Positions 58,136-64,000 of a DNA stretch of 64,000 nucleotides are shown here, in pieces; position 1 is the stretch's first letter; every line of letters starts with the position of its first letter. The DNA comes from Leptolyngbya sp. SIO1E4. GTDB taxonomy: Bacteria; Cyanobacteriota; Cyanobacteriia; Phormidesmidales; Phormidesmidaceae. A program made the translations under genes and the position numbers. The stretch spans positions 992,001 to 1,056,000 of the forward strand of contig JAAHFU020000003.1 in NCBI GenBank assembly GCA_010672825.2, read 5' to 3'. The notes beneath the pieces were generated by a model. It searched no databases and was not told the DNA's origin. It worked only from the letters and a program-made list of their open reading frames with translations.

Positions 58136-58188
58136 CATATGTTTACCGTCGAACCCTGTATCCTCCAGGCATTCAACCCCTATGGCAT

Positions 58189-58734
58189 TCAACCCTTGCT
58201 TGAAGTAGACTGCCTCGAATCCATATAGAGCTTAATGTGCTTATGGACAGATGATGACCGGGGCTGAACATATAGCCCCATTTTCAGCAAAGCTGTAATG
58301 AAGGTCTTCTGGTCATAGTGCAAAATATCCATGAGATCTAAAGTTTTACGGAGATTAGCTGCAGCGCTACTAATCAGAGTATCTTGGTTGATGCGGGGCA
58401 ATAGATCCACAGCCCCCTGAGTCATTGCCCATTGCCGTTCAGCAGCAAGAATTCGAGACTGAGCACCGTTGATCAACAAAATCTTGATGCCAGGGCAGCT
58501 TTGCTGACACCATCGACATAAATGAAACGGCTGCAGATGATGTAAGCGCGTATCAATCACGAGTAAATCTGGCAGACTACCCCGCTGATTTAAGATCTTA
58601 AGGGTGTGTGACAGCGGAACATCTGGCGATTCCCAAATGACGGAGAGGTTTTGCGATCGCAAGATTGTCGACCAAATTTTGCCTTGTAACCCATTAGGAA
58701 AGACAACGACCACAAATTTTTCCTGCGCTTCCAT
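58189..58734 (-). CDS. receiver-like protein (stand-alone, divergent)
   Basis: 181 aa. Residues 5-125 have receiver-type alternating strands: FVVVVFPNGLQGKIW, LPDLLVIDTRLHHLQPF (Asp in the phospho-acceptor place) and IKILLINGAQSRIL. The usual acidic pair after the first strand is missing and the Lys of the last strand is not clear, so phosphorylation is doubtful. The C-terminal 55 residues are helical and basic (NLRKTLDLMDILHYDQKT), with no DNA-binding motif. Possibly a pseudo-receiver adaptor. Confidence 0.6.
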   Translation of the reverse strand: MEAQEKFVVVVFPNGLQGKIWSTILRSQNLSVIWESPDVPLSHTLKILNQRGSLPDLLVIDTRLHHLQPFHLCRWCQQSCPGIKILLINGAQSRILAAERQWAMTQGAVDLLPRINQDTLISSAAANLRKTLDLMDILHYDQKTFITALLKMGLYVQPRSSSVHKHIKLYMDSRQSTSSKG

Positions 58735-59275
58735 GCAGTAGTACCCATGCAGACTCTAAAATGACAGCAAATTATCTATCTCCTCAGTTGACCCTGAGAA
58801 GGTGTTGGTCTTAGTACAGCAACCGATAAAAACCGTTGCCGAGTGCTCATTGTGCATATGGCTAAACGAAATCTCAAGGGTTTTAGAGCCCCAAACACGG
58901 AACCATTACATCCTTAGATTGTGGAGATTGCCGAGAGCGCTGAGTATCTAAAATAGCACCTGTATCCAGCCAACCTACACTGAGGAGCGCTTACAGATGC
59001 CCAGATGTCTCAAGGTTGGCGGAGTCAGCCAGGCGTAAGACCATCCCAACGCCGACGATTTTCAGTATCAATAGCCTCTCAGACCTGTTACAAGACCGTC
59101 AAGTAGTCTGCAGACAGATCAAGAGCGTCTACACCGGTTGACGTTGGGGTAATTGCATGTGTTGTCGAGATGATGGGCGGTTCCATTGTCCTGAGTTGTA
59201 CCCAACCAGGCATTGCTCTATCAGAGCCATCGGATACGTTTATGCTGAGCTACTCGATAAATTTATACCGATTGC
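58735..59275. other. 541-bp gene-free region
   Basis: Lies upstream of the receiver-like gene and downstream of the lysozyme gene (both minus strand). No RNA gene, repeat or protein-like frame was recognised; short frames have no conserved-looking content. Confidence 0.4.
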
Positions 59276-60520
59276 TCATAGCCCCAGTTTCACCCAGGTC
59301 TGAGCCCCCACAATACCATCTGCATGGAGATGATTGTGGGCTTGAAACTGCTTGACTGCCCAGTCTGTTCCAGGTCCAAAAATGCTATCAACCGTGACAG
59401 GTACACCGGAGCGGGTCAAGGTCTTTTGCAGCCAGTTCACATCTTCCCCATTCAAGTGGGGCAGCTTCAGGTAGAGGGTACGGGCATTTAAGATTCTGCT
59501 GGTATGGCTGCCCACAATGCCATCTATCAGAAGTCCAGCCCGTCGCTGAAACGCTTCTACAGCAGCCTGAGTGCCAGGCCCGAAAACCCCGTCTGCCTCT
59601 AAACCAGCCCCTTGCCGATTTAATGCTTCCTGAAGGGCTGTGACATCCTCTCCACTCATGTAAGGATCCGCCAGATAGAGCGATCGCTGCAGCAGACGCG
59701 ATCGGGTTTTATCATTGACAACCCCATCCACCAGCAGTCCGTTCAACCGTTGGAACCACTCCACTGCCTGCTGGGTTGCAGAACCAAATACCCCATCGAT
59801 CGTTAAGGGAGCACCCGCTCGCGCGAGCGCTTCTTGAATCAACCGCACGTCTTCTCCCGTTAGGGGAGGATCATTTAAATACAGCAATCGAGGAGAGGCT
59901 GACGTTGTCGGAGAACCCGTTCCCACTGGTTTCTGTGTAATCGCCGCCACGTACTGTATGGCCTGATCACTGAGTTGAGCACTTTGGCTGTAAGTGCGGG
60001 CAGCCTCTGATAAATAGGTTGTCCCCGCTGAACTCAGGTCTACTCCAGCAGTAGCCGAGAGAAAAACCTGTGCCTCTGTCAGGCGGCGACGCAGTAGCCC
60101 TTCCTCAACATTACTGCCAGGATTACGATACAGCGTCAACGCATATTCAAGGCGAGCCCAGTCCCCGTCTCTCACAACTCCCGTCAGAGTCTGGAAACCA
60201 TTAGAGCCATAAAATCCAGCCCCCAGATTATATGCAAAACTGAGCAAGGCACCCGCTTGGGAGTCATTCAACGTAGGCCAGCGAGGAATCCTCTGTACCG
60301 CAGGCAGGAAGTCGCGCTCTAACTGCCACACCAAAAGTTCATCGGCCTCTGTTTGGGTGATGTGCTCACCCAGGTAAAACGGTGAACCATCTTTGCGCCG
60401 GGTGCTGCCCCACCCAATGGTATAAGGTTCGGCCCCACTTAAAGGGTCAGGATACGCCTCTAGATGGCAACCCTCAAACTGTTTGATTAACGCCACCCCT
60501 GGCATTGGGATTTCAGCCAT
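59276..60520 (-). CDS. GH24 lysozyme with three peptidoglycan-binding repeats
   Basis: 414 aa. Residues 1-160 are a T4-type lysozyme: IKQFEGCHLEAYPDP then YTIGWGSTRR, with catalytic Glu16 and Asp25 and Thr34 fitting the E-D-T triad, plus LLSFAYNLGAG and LLRRRLTEAQVF. Residues about 215-414 contain three copies of a PG_binding_1-like unit (LTGEDVRLIQEAL...VDGVFGSATQQAVEWFQ; similar at 295-350 and 365-412). It cleaves peptidoglycan; no signal peptide or holin is visible. ATG 60518-60520 starts at the lysozyme domain. Prophage origin is possible, but no other phage genes are near. Confidence 0.88.
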   Translation of the reverse strand: MAEIPMPGVALIKQFEGCHLEAYPDPLSGAEPYTIGWGSTRRKDGSPFYLGEHITQTEADELLVWQLERDFLPAVQRIPRWPTLNDSQAGALLSFAYNLGAGFYGSNGFQTLTGVVRDGDWARLEYALTLYRNPGSNVEEGLLRRRLTEAQVFLSATAGVDLSSAGTTYLSEAARTYSQSAQLSDQAIQYVAAITQKPVGTGSPTTSASPRLLYLNDPPLTGEDVRLIQEALARAGAPLTIDGVFGSATQQAVEWFQRLNGLLVDGVVNDKTRSRLLQRSLYLADPYMSGEDVTALQEALNRQGAGLEADGVFGPGTQAAVEAFQRRAGLLIDGIVGSHTSRILNARTLYLKLPHLNGEDVNWLQKTLTRSGVPVTVDSIFGPGTDWAVKQFQAHNHLHADGIVGAQTWVKLGL

Positions 60521-60652
60521 AGCTATCTTCCCTGAACAAACCCGATCACAGCACCTTTGACAGGATACCGGGTCAGCTGCCTCGTAGTAAGATCCATGCC
60601 TGTACACACCACTAGCGTAGCTCCAGGGGCCACATCCAGCATCCCTAACAGA

Positions 60653-60682
60653 ACAGGGCATCCGCGATCGCGGATGCCCTGT
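60653..60682. repeat. 30-bp perfect palindrome centred on a HIP1 octamer
   Basis: ACAGGGCATCCGCGA followed by its exact reverse complement; the centre is GCGATCGC. It lies 38 bp after the groEL2 stop codon, so on the minus strand it may act as a terminator hairpin, although the following U-run is poor. Confidence 0.7.
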
Positions 60683-60720
60683 CTTCAGGTTACTGCAATG
60701 ACACAGTAAGGCGAGTGGGT

Positions 60721-62455
<1,735 letters not shown>

Positions 62456-62842
62456 CCCAGTCAGAATATCGTTTAGTCCCCCCCTCCATAAGTCGCAATA
62501 ACCGACCCTGACTCCCTTTCTACAGCGCCCCAGAAAGGAGGGTAAGCAGCATCCTGTAGACGTCTCCCCTGGATCTTCGAAAGCCTTCATATCTATGCCC
62601 TAGCCCTATGCATTCGAGAAAGTTTTTTCTATGTGCCCTATCTGTTACAGTGCAAGCCTAGGGAGTGCTTAAATGGTGATTATCCCCACCGAAGGAAGAA
62701 GCCGATGGCGAGAAAGCCAATGGGGAGGAAGCCGATGGGATAAATGCATCACTCAATGCATCACTCTAAGAGGGTGGTTTGATGCTCTCTAAAGTTGAAA
62801 AATAATAAAGAATGTAGATCTTTCAGGCTCATCTTCACAGCC
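62456..62842. repeat. gene-free region with 15-bp tandem repeats
   Basis: Shared upstream region of groEL2 and the methyltransferase. Three imperfect 15-bp units at 62698-62712, 62713-62727 and 62728-62742 (GAAGCCGATGGCGAG and variants) are followed by two copies of AATGCATCACTC (62743-62766). Confidence 0.6.
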
Positions 62843-63478
62843 ATGGCAACTGTTTTAAGAAGTCTTAGCTATCGCTATCAGTGGTTATACGATCTCATCT
62901 CCCGTACCGCTGCTTTGGGCGTTGGAGGCGAGGAACAGTTTCGCCAGTTACCCTTGCAGGGTCTCAAGCTTGACAAAGAAACCGAAGTGCTAGACCTGTG
63001 CTGTGGCAGCGGTCAAGCCACTCAATCCCTAAGTCGCCGCTCTGATCACGTGACCGGCTTAGATGCCTCTCCCTTGTCTTTACGGCGAGCCTGTACAAAT
63101 GTGCCCGAGGCAACCTTTGTAGAAGGCTGGGCCGAAGCCATGCCCTTTGCAGACAATCACTTCGATATTGTGCACACGAGCGTGGCAATGCATGAAATGC
63201 GTCCTGAGCAGCGACAGGCTATCTTTCAAGAAGCTCTACGCGTGCTGAAACCCGGTGGCATCTTTACACTCATTGACTTTCATGCCCCCCAAAATCCAAT
63301 GTATTGGCCGGGGCTAGCGATTTTTCTGTGGTTATTTGAAACAGAAACCTCTTGGCAGATGATCCAGACAGATCTGGTTGAGAAACTGAAGGAGCAAGGC
63401 TTCCAGTTGAAGGTAATGTCCTTGAAGGCCGGAGGTAGCCTGCAAGTTATCCAGGCAATGAAGCCTTCAACCTCATGA
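62843..63478 (+). CDS. class I SAM-dependent methyltransferase
   Basis: 211 aa. SAM-binding motif I is VLDLCCGSGQATQSL (about residues 32-46), motif II acidic residue in VTGLDASP, then WAEAMPFADNHFDIVHTSVA and LRVLKPGGIFTLIDFH, the standard Ubie/Methyltransf_11 layout. ATG 62843 is chosen; 16 upstream in-frame codons from 62795 look non-protein-like. The substrate is unknown: small molecule, lipid or quinone are all possible. Confidence 0.82.
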   Translation: MATVLRSLSYRYQWLYDLISRTAALGVGGEEQFRQLPLQGLKLDKETEVLDLCCGSGQATQSLSRRSDHVTGLDASPLSLRRACTNVPEATFVEGWAEAMPFADNHFDIVHTSVAMHEMRPEQRQAIFQEALRVLKPGGIFTLIDFHAPQNPMYWPGLAIFLWLFETETSWQMIQTDLVEKLKEQGFQLKVMSLKAGGSLQVIQAMKPSTS

Positions 63479-63544
63479 AAACAATTTGCGGCCCTAGGCA
63501 GTGCTCTATACCTCTGCCTCTGCGTTTACAGGCGGGGCCTTCAT

Positions 63545-63988
63545 CTACGGCGTATTTGCCCAGATATTGCGCACAGCCTCTGCGATTCGAGTCAGGTCTT
63601 CATCTAGTAGCGGGGGCCACTCTACCCCCGATTGCTGCCCTTGTAAATAAAGTCGCCGACTTTCATAGGTCAATACGAAAAAGGCATGCCCCAAAGGTCG
63701 CTCAATGCTGGGTTCATCCCTTAGCCCTGGGGCCAGTGTTTTGAGCGCTAGCAGTATTGATGTCACTTGCCCCGGTACGGGGGCCACTCCCTGACGTAAA
63801 CAGTCAATAAAAGGAGTTTGCCCTGGAACCGGCAAAACAGTTTGCGCCAATAAAAAGCGATGAGCAGTTGCGAAATCCATAGCTGCTAGAAACCCATGAA
63901 GTAGACGATATCGTTGCTGTTGAGATTGGGTCAACTCCGGGCACCCTAAAGCCAAATCATCAACCATATTTAGGCTGCTGAAAGGCAT
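63545..63988 (-). CDS. hypothetical cyanobacterial protein (5' end may lie outside window)
   Basis: 147 aa from ATG 63988, but the frame stays open to the window edge, so the true start may be further upstream. Helical, with LTQSQQQRYRLLHGFLAAMD, then FATAHRFLLAQTVLPVPG, a Pro-rich middle and a C-terminal LTRIAEAVRNIWANTP. No motif or signal peptide was recognised. Convergent with the methyltransferase gene. Confidence 0.6.
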   Translation of the reverse strand: MPFSSLNMVDDLALGCPELTQSQQQRYRLLHGFLAAMDFATAHRFLLAQTVLPVPGQTPFIDCLRQGVAPVPGQVTSILLALKTLAPGLRDEPSIERPLGHAFFVLTYESRRLYLQGQQSGVEWPPLLDEDLTRIAEAVRNIWANTP

Positions 63989-64000
63989 TACGAAAATTTC

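Noticed and set aside
59276-60520. Prophage remnant around the T4-type lysozyme
   Set aside because: No holin, structural, integrase or attachment-site features nearby; such lysozymes also occur as cellular enzymes.

Overview
The window comes from a filamentous, probably non-heterocystous cyanobacterium of the Leptolyngbya/Nodosilinea kind. Three things support this: very frequent GCGATCGC (HIP1) octamers, a hetZ-patU gene pair typical of multicellular cyanobacteria, and large PAS-rich hybrid kinases next to CHAT/TPR and haemagglutinin-type exoprotein genes. The lineage is inferred from gene content, not from a marker gene.

Layout. 1-8124: a Gfo/Idh/MocA oxidoreductase running off the left edge, an HlyD-type efflux adaptor, a small secreted peptide resembling PatX, an EI24-domain membrane protein, an Hsp70-family protein, a Uma2-family nuclease and an ABC exporter. 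8306-27373: a CRISPR-Cas island. A WYL-domain regulator (minus strand) diverges from a plus-strand operon encoding Csx3 fused to a P-loop ATPase, an HD-less Cas10 with an intact GGDD motif, five RAMP proteins (four Cas7-like plus Csx10), a Csm2-like small subunit, a small Csx19-like protein, an uncharacterised helical/OB-like protein and a TIR-SAVED effector. This is a subtype III-D style signalling system. On the minus strand lie cas6 (with a C-terminal HTH), the first ~68 codons of a reverse transcriptase (most likely of an RT-Cas1), cas2, a leader and an array of 8 repeats and 7 spacers. A 96-bp MITE-like element sits exactly where the RT reading frame stops, so cas1 appears lost. Remnants of a Uma2 gene and a TPR gene, a four-helix-bundle gene and tandemly duplicated array-trailer DNA mark the edge of the island. 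27302-27373 is tRNA-Val(CAC).

28197-30375 is hetZ-patU, ended by a strong terminator and followed by a nested pair of MITE-like repeats. A BrkB-family membrane protein follows. 32695-50354 is a signalling cluster: three giant PAS kinases (two of them hybrids with two receivers each), an HPt protein, a cupin protein and an OmpR-type regulator whose phospho-acceptor Asp is replaced by Glu. 50648-55765 holds a TPR-CHAT protein and a two-partner-secretion type exoprotein. 55823-58053 is groES-groEL with a K-box and a perfect CIRCE. Then come a receiver-like protein, a GH24 lysozyme with three peptidoglycan-binding repeats, a second groEL with its own CIRCE, a methyltransferase and a hypothetical gene at the right edge.

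How it may work together: target RNA recognition by the III-D complex should trigger cyclic oligoadenylate synthesis by Cas10. TIR-SAVED would then deplete NAD+, and Csx3 would remove the messenger. With Cas10 lacking the HD nuclease, signalling is probably the main defence output. With cas1 apparently gone, the array can be expressed and processed but probably not extended from this locus alone.
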